Origin: JAGWRA01 sp035534615
GTDB taxonomy: Bacteria > Acidobacteriota > Vicinamibacteria > Vicinamibacterales > CAVVIG01
Direction of reading: 5' to 3'
Length of the DNA stretch: 64,000 bases
NCBI GenBank assembly: GCA_035534615.1
Contig: DATLRO010000092.1
Span: forward strand, 1 to 64,000
Shown here: piece by piece, positions 1 to 7,478 of the stretch
Layout of the letters: each line of letters opens with the position of its first letter
Position numbering within the stretch: position 1 is the stretch's first letter
Notes under the pieces: model-generated
What the model was told of the DNA's origin: nothing
The model's database searches: none
Seen by the model: only the letters and a program-made list of their open reading frames with translations
Translations under genes and position numbers: made by a program

Positions 1-589
1 GGATGGCGGGGGAGACCGGGATGCGGCGCGCCCGGCCATTCTTCGTCTCGAGGAGCGTGATCATCCCGTCCTCGATGTCGTCCCAGCGGACCTTCAGCAG
101 CTCGCCGGCGCGGGCACCGGTGGTTAGGGCCAGCGTCACCACGGACCGGAGCTTGCCCGGACAGCCCTCGATCAGCCGGACCTGCTCCTCCTCAGTCAGG
201 ATGCGCGTGCGGCGGTTGTCGACCTTCAGGCGCTTCACGCCGCGCGCCGGCGAGTCGAGGAGCTTCTGCCATTCCACGGCCTTGGCGAGCATCGACTTCA
301 GGGTGTCGAGCTCACGGTTGACCGTCGCCGGTTTGATCGGCTTCGGCGCGCTTGTCGCGCCGTGGCCCCGCCAGCGGCCTGTGAGGCGCTCGCGCTTGTA
401 GTGCTCGATCCGGTGCGCCGTGAGCTCGTGCAGGATGAGCGCGCCGAACGCGCGATTGAGGATCTTCACGATCTCTCGATCACGGTCGGCGCTCCGCTTG
501 TTCGGCTCGGCGTGGTCACGGAGGTAGGTCTCGGCGAACTGCCGGAACGTGAGGTCCGGCTGCCGGCGGATGCCGTGACGCCCGACGAC
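1..589 (-). pseudogene. Tyrosine recombinase/integrase remnant (5'-truncated, runs off left edge)
   Basis: This minus-strand frame is open from a TAA at 592-590 to the window edge, so it lacks any closing stop here. It encodes a SAM-like core-binding domain (starting LTFRQFAETYL, then REIVKILNRAF) followed by the start of a phage-integrase catalytic domain: LTTGARAGELLKVRWDDI carries the first catalytic Arg, and TKNGRARRIPVS carries the beta-strand Lys. The remaining HxxR, H/W and Tyr would lie outside the window. There is no ATG, GTG or TTG between the upstream stop and the core-binding domain; the first is a GTG near 466, inside that domain. The usual N-terminal arm-binding domain is absent, so I read it as a decayed or truncated integrase. 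A frameshift or assembly error could also explain it. Confidence 0.72.
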
Positions 590-987
590 TTACAGTGTCA
601 ACACTAATGCGAAACTGCACAGTCGCGCATCCGCTGCAGATCGGCGACAGTCCGGCTGTCGACGTGACGTTCACGCTGACCGACCTCGGCCGGCCCGCCA
701 GCCCGCCGCCGTGGGCCCATCTCGTCCCGTCCGGACTGCTCGGCCTCCCGTGGATGATAGGACGACGCCTGCTGTTCGACGGCGACCGCCGCCGGTTCAG
801 GTTCACCAGCGCGTGAACCGGCTGGACGCGGTCCGGCCTTCTGCGGGCAGTGTGGCTCGATGCCCGAATGCCGCCGGCCGCTGCCGCCGGGATGACCGCC
901 CGCCGACTATGGCATAGTGTGCACTGGCCCGAGAGACATGCCGTCCGGAGCGATTCCGGCGGGACCAGGGCCGATAGGCGGGGCGCG
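590..987. other. Gap between integrase remnant and pfkA; no convincing gene
   Basis: About 400 bp with short overlapping open frames on both strands, none showing a recognisable domain or a good ribosome-binding site. The sequence at 594-605 is a small inverted repeat (AGTGT-CA-ACACT) just upstream of the integrase remnant and could be an old operator or promoter element. The rest looks like decayed accessory DNA. Confidence 0.4.
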
Positions 988-2070
988 ATGGGGGACCTCA
1001 AGCGGCTCGGCGTGCTGACCGGCGGCGGCGACGCGCCGGGACTGAACGCCGTCATCCGGGCGGTCGTGAAGGCGGCATCGAACGCGTCGATCGAGTGTCT
1101 GGGGCTCGAAGACAGCTTCGACGGCCTCATCGAGGCGAACCGCTCGCGCGTCCTGACGCCGCGCGACGTCACCGGCATCCTCCGGCTCGGCGGCACGATC
1201 CTCGGCACGACCAACCGCGGCAATCCGTTCGCCTACCCGGTCGACACCAGCGAAGGCACGCGCGATTACTCGGAGCGCTGCATCGAGATGTTCCACCAGC
1301 TGCGGCTCGACGCGCTGGTGGTCATCGGCGGCGACGGCACGCTGGCCATCGCGCACGAATTCTTCCGGCGGGGCATTTCGCTGGTCGGGGTGCCGAAGAC
1401 GATCGACAACGACATCAGCGGCACGACGGACTGCTTCGGGTTCGACACGGCCGTCAGCTTCGCGACCGAGGCGATCGACCGCCTGCACTCGACGGCCGAA
1501 GCGCACCGGCGCGTGATGATTGTCGAGGTGATGGGGCGCTACGCCGGCTGGATCGCGCTGCACGCCGGCGTGGCCGGCGGCGCCGACGTGATCCTGATCC
1601 CCGAGATTCCGTTCGACCTCGAAAGCGTCGCCCGCTCGCTGCGCGCCCGCGATCAGTGGGGCGCGCGCTTCAGCATCGTGGTGGTGGCCGAAGGCGCCCG
1701 TCCGCAGGGCGAAGGCGTGTCGGTGATCCGCGCGGCCCGCGACGGGGTCGTCGAGCGGCTCGGCGGGATGGGGGCCCGGGTGGCGGAGGCGCTGGAGCAG
1801 ATGACGGGCAAGGAAACGCGGTACGTCATCCTCGGCCACCTGCAGCGGGGCGGGGCGCCCACCAGCTTCGATCGGGTGCTCGCGACGCGGTTCGGCGGCA
1901 GGGCGGTGGAGCTGGTCCGGGAGGGACGCTTCGGCGTCATGGTCGCGTCGCGCCCGCCCGACATCGTCGCCATCCCGATCGCCGACATCGTGGGAAAGAC
2001 GCGGACCGTCCCGCCGGCCTGCGATCTGATCGCCACGGCCAGGGCGATCGGCGTCTCGTTCGGCGATTGA
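988..2070 (+). CDS. pfkA: 6-phosphofructokinase, mixed-signature (group III) type
   Basis: Phosphorylates fructose 6-phosphate to fructose 1,6-bisphosphate in glycolysis (cytosol). The 360-residue protein opens with the nucleotide-binding GGGDAPGLN (residues 12-20), has GGDGT (114-118), the catalytic loop PKTIDND (136-142) and MGRYAGWIAL. In the PFK family, Gly at the fourth place of GGDGS favours ATP and Lys before TIDND is typical of PPi enzymes. This protein has both, the hallmark of the mixed group III, so the phosphoryl donor (ATP or PPi) cannot be decided from sequence. I chose the ATG at 988 because conserved sequence begins at once (GDLKRLGVLTGGG); an upstream in-frame extension is low-complexity. 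Monocistronic, convergent with thrC. Confidence 0.93.
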   Translation: MGDLKRLGVLTGGGDAPGLNAVIRAVVKAASNASIECLGLEDSFDGLIEANRSRVLTPRDVTGILRLGGTILGTTNRGNPFAYPVDTSEGTRDYSERCIEMFHQLRLDALVVIGGDGTLAIAHEFFRRGISLVGVPKTIDNDISGTTDCFGFDTAVSFATEAIDRLHSTAEAHRRVMIVEVMGRYAGWIALHAGVAGGADVILIPEIPFDLESVARSLRARDQWGARFSIVVVAEGARPQGEGVSVIRAARDGVVERLGGMGARVAEALEQMTGKETRYVILGHLQRGGAPTSFDRVLATRFGGRAVELVREGRFGVMVASRPPDIVAIPIADIVGKTRTVPPACDLIATARAIGVSFGD

Positions 2071-2110
2071 TCGCGCCCGGCGAGGCTTCGGCGCGGGGGC
2101 GCCTGGCCGA

Positions 2111-3283
2111 TCAGAGGCCGAGCACGTCGAGGTATTTCAGCGCCCCGCCCGTGTTGAACAGGACGACCGTGTCGCCGGCGGCGATCGTCCCCTGCTGCAC
2201 GAGCCGGCGGATGGCGGACAGCGCCGCGCCCCCTTCCGGTGCCGCGCTGATCCCTTCCAGCCGTCCGATCTCGCGCATGTCCGCGACCATCTCGGCGTCG
2301 CTCACGGCGACGGCCGTGCCGCCGCTTTCGCGCACGGCCCGCAGCATGAGGAAGTCGCCGATGGCGCGCGGCACCCGCAGACCGTCGGCGACGGTGTGCG
2401 CGTCGGTCCACGCCGCGGCCTTGTCCGTTCCCTGCTCGAACGCGCGCACGATCGGCGCGCAGCCCTCGGCCTGGACCGACACCATGCGGGGCCGCCGCTG
2501 CGGCCGGACCCAGCCGATCCGCTCCAGCTCCTCGAACGCCTTCCACATGCCGATGAGGCCGGTACCGCCGCCGGTCGGGTAGATGATCCAGTCGGGCCAG
2601 GTCCAGTCCATCTGCTCGGCGAGCTCGTACGCCATGGTCTTCTTGCCTTCGACGCGGTAGGGCTCCTTGAGCGTCGACACGTCGTACCAGCCGAGCGGCC
2701 CGCCGCGCTCGGCCGCCAGCCGGCCGGCATCGGTGATCAGGCCGTCGACGAGCGTGACGTCCGCGCCGTACAGCGCGCATTCGCGGACGAACGGCGCCTT
2801 GGCATCGCGGGGGAGGAAGACCTTCGCCTGGAGGCCGGCGCGGGCGGCGTAGGCCGCCATCGCATTGCCGGCGTTGCCGGCCGAGGGGACCGAGATCGTC
2901 GTGGCGCCGAGGCCGCGGGCGCGGGTGATGGCGGCCGACTGGCCGCGGGCCTTGAACGAGTTCGTGGGGTTGAGCGATTCGTCCTTGACGAAGAGGCGCG
3001 ACAGGCCGAGCGTCCGGCCGAGCGCGCGGGCGTGGAGGAGCGGCGTGAAGCCTTCACCGAGCGTCACCGGGTCGTCGCCCGGCAGCAGCGGCAGCATCTC
3101 GGCGTACCGCCACATCGTCGGCGCCCGGCCGGCGAGCGTGTCGCGCGACCACGACCGCGCGAGGGCGAGGTCGTAGCGGGCGAGCAGCGGGGCGCCGCAG
3201 GCACAGAGGTGCTGGCGCTGCCGCGGGTCGTACGGCCCGGCGCCGCAGGGCACCGAGCACTCGAGGTGGGTGAAGAAGGACAT
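2111..3283 (-). CDS. thrC: Threonine synthase
   Basis: PLP enzyme converting O-phospho-homoserine to threonine plus phosphate. The 390-residue protein carries the fold-type II signature PTNSFKARGQ with the Schiff-base Lys at 111, SAGNAGNAMAAYAARAG, and the C-terminal phosphate loop FNTGGALKY. The N-terminus has four cysteines (9, 13, 27, 29), a zinc-ribbon-like start seen in a subset of threonine synthases. It follows frr with only 5 bp between them, so it is probably the last gene of the pyrH-frr-thrC transcript. That is an unusual neighbour, since uppS/cdsA commonly follow frr. It converges on pfkA. Confidence 0.93.
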   Translation of the reverse strand: MSFFTHLECSVPCGAGPYDPRQRQHLCACGAPLLARYDLALARSWSRDTLAGRAPTMWRYAEMLPLLPGDDPVTLGEGFTPLLHARALGRTLGLSRLFVKDESLNPTNSFKARGQSAAITRARGLGATTISVPSAGNAGNAMAAYAARAGLQAKVFLPRDAKAPFVRECALYGADVTLVDGLITDAGRLAAERGGPLGWYDVSTLKEPYRVEGKKTMAYELAEQMDWTWPDWIIYPTGGGTGLIGMWKAFEELERIGWVRPQRRPRMVSVQAEGCAPIVRAFEQGTDKAAAWTDAHTVADGLRVPRAIGDFLMLRAVRESGGTAVAVSDAEMVADMREIGRLEGISAAPEGGAALSAIRRLVQQGTIAAGDTVVLFNTGGALKYLDVLGL

Positions 3284-3288
3284 GGGCG

Positions 3289-3858
3289 TCAGTGCGCGAG
3301 CAGCTCGTCGTCTTTCTTCTGCTGGAGCTCGTCGACCAGCTTCACGTGCTGGTCGGTGATCTTCTGGATGTCGTCCAGACCCTTGCGCTCCTCGTCTTCC
3401 GAGATCGCGTGATCCTTCATCAGCTTCTTCAGGCGGTCGTTGGCGTCGCGGCGCGCCTGCCGGATCACGTTGCGGCCTTCTTCGGCGAGCTTGTGGACGT
3501 GCCGCGACAGCTCCTTGCGCCGCTCGTCGGTCAGCGGCGGCAGCGGAATCCGGACGACCTTGCCGTCGTTGGCCGGGTTCAGGCCCAGGTCGGACGCCCG
3601 GATGGCCTTCTCGATCGCGGCCAGCTGCGACGGGTCGAACGGCTGGGCCACGATGAGCGTCGGTTCGGGGACCGAGAGCCCGGCGACCTGATTGAGCGGC
3701 ATGTGCGTGCCGTAGGCCTCGACCTGCACGCCGTCGAGGATGCTGACCGAGGCGCGCCCCGTCCGCACGCCGGCCAGTTCGTGGCGGATGTGCTCGAGCG
3801 CGATGTTCATCTTCTTCGCGAGGTCGGCCGTCAGGCTCTTGAGATCGTTGACGTCCAT
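3289..3858 (-). CDS. frr: Ribosome-recycling factor
   Basis: Splits post-termination ribosomes together with EF-G. The 189-residue length is normal for the family (about 185). Typical features are LEHIRHELAGVRTGRAS near the N-terminus, the central insertion YGTHMPLNQVA and the C-terminal helix RRDANDRLKKL. The ATG at 3858 fits homologues. It sits 37 bp downstream of pyrH in the widely conserved rpsB-tsf-pyrH-frr order. Confidence 0.97.
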   Translation of the reverse strand: MDVNDLKSLTADLAKKMNIALEHIRHELAGVRTGRASVSILDGVQVEAYGTHMPLNQVAGLSVPEPTLIVAQPFDPSQLAAIEKAIRASDLGLNPANDGKVVRIPLPPLTDERRKELSRHVHKLAEEGRNVIRQARRDANDRLKKLMKDHAISEDEERKGLDDIQKITDQHVKLVDELQQKKDDELLAH

Positions 3859-3895
3859 GGCTGCTCCACTCGATGAAGGCTGCCGCGGCCGCGCG

Positions 3896-4621
3896 CTAGG
3901 CGGTCACCAGCGAGCCGACCGGCTCGCCGATGATGGCGCGCTGGATGTTGCCGGGCGTCCGGAGGTTGAAGATCACGATGGGCAGGCGGTTGTCCATGCA
4001 GAGCGAAATCGCCGTCGCGTCCATCACCTTGAGGCCCTGTTCGAGCACCTGCAGGTAGGAGATCCGGTCGAACCGGGTGGCCTCGGGGTGGAGCAGGGGG
4101 TCGGCGCTGTAGATGCCGTCGACCTTCGTCCCCTTCAGGATGACGTCCGCTTTCATCTCCATGGCGCGGAGGGCCGCCGCCGTGTCGGTGGTGAAGTACG
4201 GGTTGCCGGTGCCGGCCGCGAAGACCACGATCCGGCCCTTTTCGAGGTGGCGGACCGCCCGCCGGCGGATGAACGGCTCGGCGACCGCGCGCATCTCGAT
4301 GGCGGTCACGACGCGCGTGACCACCTCCTGCTGCTCGAGCGCGTCCTGCAGGGCCAGGGCGTTGATGACGGTGGCCAGCATGCCCATGTAGTCGGCGGTG
4401 GCCCGATCCATCCCGCGGGCGCTCGCCGCCACCCCGCGGAAGATGTTGCCGCCGCCGATGACGATGGCCATCTCGACGCCCAGCGCGTGGATGTCCCGGA
4501 TGTCCCGGGCGATCTGCGTGGCGACGGCCGGATCGATGCCGTAGGTCTGGTCGCCCATCAGGGCTTCGCCGGACAGCTTGAGCAGCACGCGCTTGTAGAC
4601 GGGGTCGGGCAGGGCAGGCAT
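3896..4621 (-). CDS. pyrH: UMP kinase
   Basis: Phosphorylates UMP to UDP for pyrimidine nucleotide synthesis. The 241-residue amino-acid-kinase-fold protein has YKRVLLKLSGEAL, GGGNIFRG, DYMGMLATVINALALQD and the acceptor-site segment FTTDTAAALRA. It is the third gene of the rpsB-tsf-pyrH-frr block. A TATAAT at 4636-4631 lies only 9 nt upstream of the ATG, so pyrH could have its own very short-leader or leaderless transcript. A strong hairpin (4654-4685) separates it from tsf. That independent promoter is an inference. Confidence 0.97.
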   Translation of the reverse strand: MPALPDPVYKRVLLKLSGEALMGDQTYGIDPAVATQIARDIRDIHALGVEMAIVIGGGNIFRGVAASARGMDRATADYMGMLATVINALALQDALEQQEVVTRVVTAIEMRAVAEPFIRRRAVRHLEKGRIVVFAAGTGNPYFTTDTAAALRAMEMKADVILKGTKVDGIYSADPLLHPEATRFDRISYLQVLEQGLKVMDATAISLCMDNRLPIVIFNLRTPGNIQRAIIGEPVGSLVTA

Positions 4622-4630
4622 ACGCGACGG

Positions 4631-4636
4631 ATTATA
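4631..4636 (-). promoter_or_regulatory. -10-like TATAAT directly upstream of pyrH
   Basis: Minus strand TATAAT, 9 nt before the pyrH ATG, with no recognisable -35 hexamer at 16-18 nt. Such AT-rich hexamers are rare in this GC-rich sequence. If used, the 5' UTR would be about 2-3 nt. Confidence 0.5.
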
Positions 4637-4653
4637 TCAGCGCCGGGCCCGCG

Positions 4654-4685
4654 GCGCCGGACCGCCCCCGGGGGCGGTCCGGCGC
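4654..4685. terminator. 32-bp perfect palindrome between tsf and pyrH
   Basis: Positions 4654-4669 are the exact reverse complement of 4670-4685, with core arms CCGGACCGC/GCGGTCCGG. The transcript would fold into a very stable GC hairpin just after the tsf stop (4716) and before the pyrH promoter-like box. There is no T-tract, so it is either a non-canonical terminator, a 3'-end stabiliser or a protein-binding palindrome. The same stem core recurs at 48952-48977. Confidence 0.55.
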
Positions 4686-4715
4686 GCCGGCGGAACGGCG
4701 CCGCGCGCCCCGCGG

Positions 4716-5324
4716 CTACTCGGCGGTCGCGGTTTCGCCGACACGGAAGCGCGCGAAGCGCGACACGGTGAGGTTCTCGCCCAGCTTGGCCGTCTTTTCG
4801 GCGAGGAGCTGGCTGATGGTCACCGCCTGGTCGCGGATGTAGGGCTGTTCGAGCAGGACCGCCTGCGCGTAATAGCTATCCAGCTTGCCGTCGACGATCT
4901 TCTCGATGACCGCCGGCGGCTTGCCCGAGTTCTCGACCTGCGCCCGGTAGATCGCCCGCTCCTTCTCGACGTCGGCCGCCGGCACGTCCTCGCGCCGGAC
5001 GTACCGCGGATCGGCGGCGGCGATGTGCATCGCGATGTCCTTGACCAGCGCCTGGAAATCGTCCGTCCGCGCGACGAAATCGGTCTCGCAGTTGACTTCG
5101 ACGAGGACGCCGACCTTGCCGCCCATGTGGATGTAGCTGCCGACGATCCCCTGCGAGGTGGAGCGCCCGGCCTTCTTGGCGGCCCGGGCCAGCCCGCGCT
5201 TGCGCAGGATCGTCGTGGCCTCCTCGAGGCTGCCGTTCGCCTCGGTGAGGGCCGCCTTGCACTCCATGAACCCCGCGCCCGTCTGGTCGCGCAGGACCTT
5301 GACCTGATCAGCCGTGATTGCCAT
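4716..5324 (-). CDS. tsf: Elongation factor Ts
   Basis: Guanine-nucleotide exchange factor for EF-Tu. Starting at the ATG at 5324 gives 202 residues, the short EF-Ts form. The UBA-like N-terminus MAITADQVKVLRDQTGAGFM, the TDFVAR motif that contacts EF-Tu, and the C-terminal LLEQPYIRD segment are visible. An open frame continues upstream but encodes only the GC-rich spacer, so the ATG preceded by GGAGCACGAGTC is preferred. It lies downstream of rpsB across a 153-bp spacer with two strong hairpins. Confidence 0.96.
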   Translation of the reverse strand: MAITADQVKVLRDQTGAGFMECKAALTEANGSLEEATTILRKRGLARAAKKAGRSTSQGIVGSYIHMGGKVGVLVEVNCETDFVARTDDFQALVKDIAMHIAAADPRYVRREDVPAADVEKERAIYRAQVENSGKPPAVIEKIVDGKLDSYYAQAVLLEQPYIRDQAVTISQLLAEKTAKLGENLTVSRFARFRVGETATAE

Positions 5325-5360
5325 GACTCGTGCTCCGTTCGACGTCTGTTGGACGATGGG

Positions 5361-5397
5361 GGGCGGCCGCGCGGGCCCCGAGGGGCCGCGGCCGCCC
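5361..5397. terminator. Strong hairpin in the rpsB-tsf spacer (1)
   Basis: Arms 5361-5370 (GGGCGGCCGC) and 5388-5397 (GCGGCCGCCC) enclose a second perfect stem GGCCCC/GGGGCC (5374-5379, 5382-5387). There is no T-tract. Its place between rpsB and tsf suggests partial termination or mRNA processing that sets the S2:EF-Ts ratio. Confidence 0.5.
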
Positions 5398-5408
5398 GTA
5401 CAGCAAAA

Positions 5409-5433
5409 GCGCCGGCCGCGGTCGGGCCGGCGC
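5409..5433. terminator. Strong hairpin in the rpsB-tsf spacer (2)
   Basis: Perfect 9-bp arms GCGCCGGCC (5409-5417) and GGCCGGCGC (5425-5433) with a 7-nt loop, directly next to hairpin (1) and nearer the rpsB stop. On the minus-strand mRNA it would form first. No T-tract follows. Confidence 0.5.
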
Positions 5434-5477
5434 ACATCCTGGGACCGTGGCCGATCCCCGGTTCCGCGCGACCGGGA

Positions 5478-6269
5478 TCAGGCCGACGCCGGCGTCGGGG
5501 TCGGCTCCGGCCGCGGGCGGGCGGCGGGCCGCAGCCGGCGTTCGTCGCCGCCCTCGGTCCCCTCGGCCTCCGACGCGGCCGACTCACGGGCCGTGCGCCC
5601 GGTCAGGGCGGCGTCGGCGATGCGGGAGGCGAACAGCCGGATCGACCGCAGGGCGTCGTCGTTGCCCGGAATCACGTAGTCGACCTCGTCGGGATCGCAG
5701 TTCGTATCGACGATGCCGATGACCGGAATCTTCAGCTTGCGGGCCTCGTCGACCGCGATCTTCTCCTTCTTCGTGTCGACCACGAAGACGGCGTCGGGCA
5801 GCCGGCTCATGTGGCGGATGCCGTCGAGGTTCTTCAGCAGCTTCCGGCGTTCCTTCTCGTTGCGGGCGATTTCCTTCTTCGACAGCGTGTCGTAGCGGCC
5901 GTCGGTCACCATCAGCTCGAGATCGCGCAGGCGGCCGAGGCTGCGCTGGATGGTGGAGAAGTTCGTGAGCAGGCCGCCGAGCCACCGCTCGTTGACGTAG
6001 AACATGCTGCAGCGCTGCGCCTCTTCGGCGACCACGTCCTTGGCCTGGCGCTTCGTGCCGACGAACAGCACCGTCCGTCCCTCGCTGGCCAGCCCGCGGA
6101 CGAAGTCTTCCGCCTCCCGGAACAGCGTGACCGTCTTGCCGAGGTCGATGATGTAGATGCCGTTCCGTTCGCCGAAGATGAACTGCTTCATCTTCGGATT
6201 CCAGCGCTTCGTCTGGTGGCCGAAATGGACGCCAGCCTCCAGCAGTTCCTTCATCGTAGTCGCGGCCAA
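5478..6269 (-). CDS. rpsB: 30S ribosomal protein S2
   Basis: Structural 30S protein, 263 residues. KELLEAGVHFGHQTKRWNPKM at the N-terminus and PVIGIVDTNCDPDEVDYVIPGNDDA near residue 200 are diagnostic of S2. A low-complexity tail rich in Glu, Arg and Pro (last 35 residues or so) is longer than in E. coli, as seen in other high-GC bacteria. A good Shine-Dalgarno (AGGGAGGT) precedes the ATG at 6269. First gene of the rpsB-tsf pair, 86 bp after rpsI. Confidence 0.97.
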   Translation of the reverse strand: MAATTMKELLEAGVHFGHQTKRWNPKMKQFIFGERNGIYIIDLGKTVTLFREAEDFVRGLASEGRTVLFVGTKRQAKDVVAEEAQRCSMFYVNERWLGGLLTNFSTIQRSLGRLRDLELMVTDGRYDTLSKKEIARNEKERRKLLKNLDGIRHMSRLPDAVFVVDTKKEKIAVDEARKLKIPVIGIVDTNCDPDEVDYVIPGNDDALRSIRLFASRIADAALTGRTARESAASEAEGTEGGDERRLRPAARPRPEPTPTPASA

Positions 6270-6315
6270 GCTACCTCCCTGCGCTGCGGCTCCGCGAGGC
6301 GGACGGCCGGCAGCA

Positions 6316-6342
6316 GGCTGTCGCGGCCCCTCCGCGACAGCC
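6316..6342. terminator. Hairpin between rpsI and rpsB
   Basis: Perfect 11-bp stem, GGCTGTCGCGG (6316-6326) and CCGCGACAGCC (6332-6342), with a 5-nt loop and no T-tract. It lies 14 nt past the rpsI stop and about 47 nt before the rpsB start, the right place to end the rplM-rpsI transcript or attenuate read-through into rpsB. Confidence 0.55.
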
Positions 6343-6358
6343 GAGACCCGAGACCCTA
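6343..6358. repeat. Short GAGACCC heptamer pair at rpsI 3' end
   Basis: Two tandem copies of GAGACCC (6343-6356), the second reaching the rpsI stop codon. They resemble the five-copy GAGCCCC array at the coaE end, so they may be a small case of the same repeat process. Confidence 0.4.
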
Positions 6359-6751
6359 GCGCTTGCTGAACTGGAAGCGCTTGCGCGCCCCCGCCATGCC
6401 GTACTTCTTGCGTTCCTTCATGCGGGCGTCGCGCGTCAGGAAGCCGTTCTTCTTCAGCTGGAGACGCAGTTCGGTGTTGAATTCGACGAGCGCGCGCGCG
6501 ATGCCGAGCCGTATCGCGCCCGCCTGGCTGGCCACTCCGCCGCCCGCCACGGTCGCGAGAATGTCGAACTTCTCGGAGGTGTCGGTCACCAGCAGCGGCT
6601 GGCGGACTTCGGTGCGGAGCGACTCGATCGGAAAGTAGGCCTGGAACTCCCGGGCGTTGACCTTGATCGCCCCGGAGCCCGGACGGAGAAACACGCGGGC
6701 GGTGGACGTCTTGCGCCGGCCCGTGCCGTAGTACTGAATGAGTGCTGCCAA
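6356..6751 (-). CDS. rpsI: 30S ribosomal protein S9 (TTG start)
   Basis: Structural 30S protein whose C-terminal tail reaches the P site. The 131-residue product shows YYGTGRRKTSTARVFLRPG at the start, and the typical end MKERKKYGMAGARKRFQFSKR. The only start codon fitting the family N-terminus is TTG at 6751-6749, one base after the rplM stop (6755-6753), with no clear Shine-Dalgarno of its own. Translation is therefore probably coupled to rplM, which would keep L13 and S9 near equimolar. Confidence 0.96.
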   Translation of the reverse strand: MAALIQYYGTGRRKTSTARVFLRPGSGAIKVNAREFQAYFPIESLRTEVRQPLLVTDTSEKFDILATVAGGGVASQAGAIRLGIARALVEFNTELRLQLKKNGFLTRDARMKERKKYGMAGARKRFQFSKR

Positions 6752-6752
6752 G

Positions 6753-7184
6753 TTATGCGACCTCGAGCTTCGACGGTTTCTGTGCGGCGTGCGGATGATC
6801 CGGCCCCGCGTAGACCTTCAGCTTGCGGTACATCGCGTCGCCCAGCTTCGTCTTCGGAAGCATGCCCCGCACCGCTTCTTCGACCAGACGCGCCGGATGG
6901 CGCTGGCGGACGACCTTCGCCCGCTCCTCGTGCAGACCGCCTTCGTAGCCGCTGTGCGTCCGGTACAGCTTCTGGTTGTCCTTGCGCCCCGTCAGACGGA
7001 CCCGCGCCGCGTTCACGATCACGACGTGGTCGCCCGTATCCAGGAACGGGGTGTAGACCGCCTTGTGCTTGCCCTGCAGCAACCGCGACGCGGTCGTCGC
7101 CAGACGACCCAGGACTTTGCCCTCGGCGTCAATCACGTGCCAGCGCCGCGTCTCCTCGGTCGGGCTGGCGATGAACGTCTTCAT
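6753..7184 (-). CDS. rplM: 50S ribosomal protein L13
   Basis: Early-assembly 50S protein, 143 residues when started at the ATG at 7184 (E. coli 142). Conserved blocks: RWHVIDAEGKVLGRLAT, GDHVVIVNA, LTGRKDNQKLYRTHSG, AVRGMLPKTKLG and LKVYAGPDHPH. The frame stays open upstream but that part is unrelated spacer. A GGAAGGGG element precedes the start, and a consensus sigma-70 promoter lies about 50 bp upstream. First gene of rplM-rpsI. Confidence 0.97.
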   Translation of the reverse strand: MKTFIASPTEETRRWHVIDAEGKVLGRLATTASRLLQGKHKAVYTPFLDTGDHVVIVNAARVRLTGRKDNQKLYRTHSGYEGGLHEERAKVVRQRHPARLVEEAVRGMLPKTKLGDAMYRKLKVYAGPDHPHAAQKPSKLEVA

Positions 7185-7230
7185 GCAGTCGGTTCCCCTT
7201 CCGGCCTCACCTTCACAGCCGTAAACCCAA

Positions 7231-7259
7231 ATAATACGTGGCCTTCTGTCGAGTGTCAA
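7231..7259 (-). promoter_or_regulatory. Consensus sigma-70 promoter for rplM-rpsI
   Basis: On the minus strand, TTGACA (7259-7254), exactly 17 nt, then TATTAT (7236-7231). Transcription would start near 7224, giving a leader of about 40 nt ahead of the rplM ATG. It is the best sigma-70 match in the window and divergent from the pilM promoter. Confidence 0.85.
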
Positions 7260-7463
7260 GAGCTGGTCCCCACCCGCCGATAAGCCAACCGGGCCAGGCG
7301 GGCGGCACGCGGCCGCCCGGGTGGCACCGGCGGCCACGTCGGGGACCGCCGGGAACGGCCAAAGCTGTCACCCGGCCACCAAAGTGTAAGCCGCACCGAC
7401 CGTGTCGGCCGCGCGGGCGACGGCCGGACGCCCAAATTCGAACTTTCGCCGGCCTGACGCCCC

Positions 7464-7478
7464 TGGCACTCCCTTTGC
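7464..7478 (+). promoter_or_regulatory. Sigma-54 (-24/-12) promoter for the pilMNOPQ operon
   Basis: TGGCAC (7464-7469), 5 nt, TTGC (7475-7478). This matches TGGCAC-N5-TTGC exactly and keeps the required 10-nt spacing between the GG and GC doublets. It lies about 50 bp upstream of the pilM ATG on the coding strand. Sigma-54 promoters need an enhancer-binding activator; the 200 bp upstream could hold its site, e.g. the small inverted repeat CCGAC-CGT-GTCGG at 7396-7408. That link is speculative. Confidence 0.8.

Noticed and set aside
595..917. Short plus-strand frames between the integrase remnant and pfkA
   Set aside because: No ribosome-binding site, no recognisable domain, overlapping frames of similar length on both strands.
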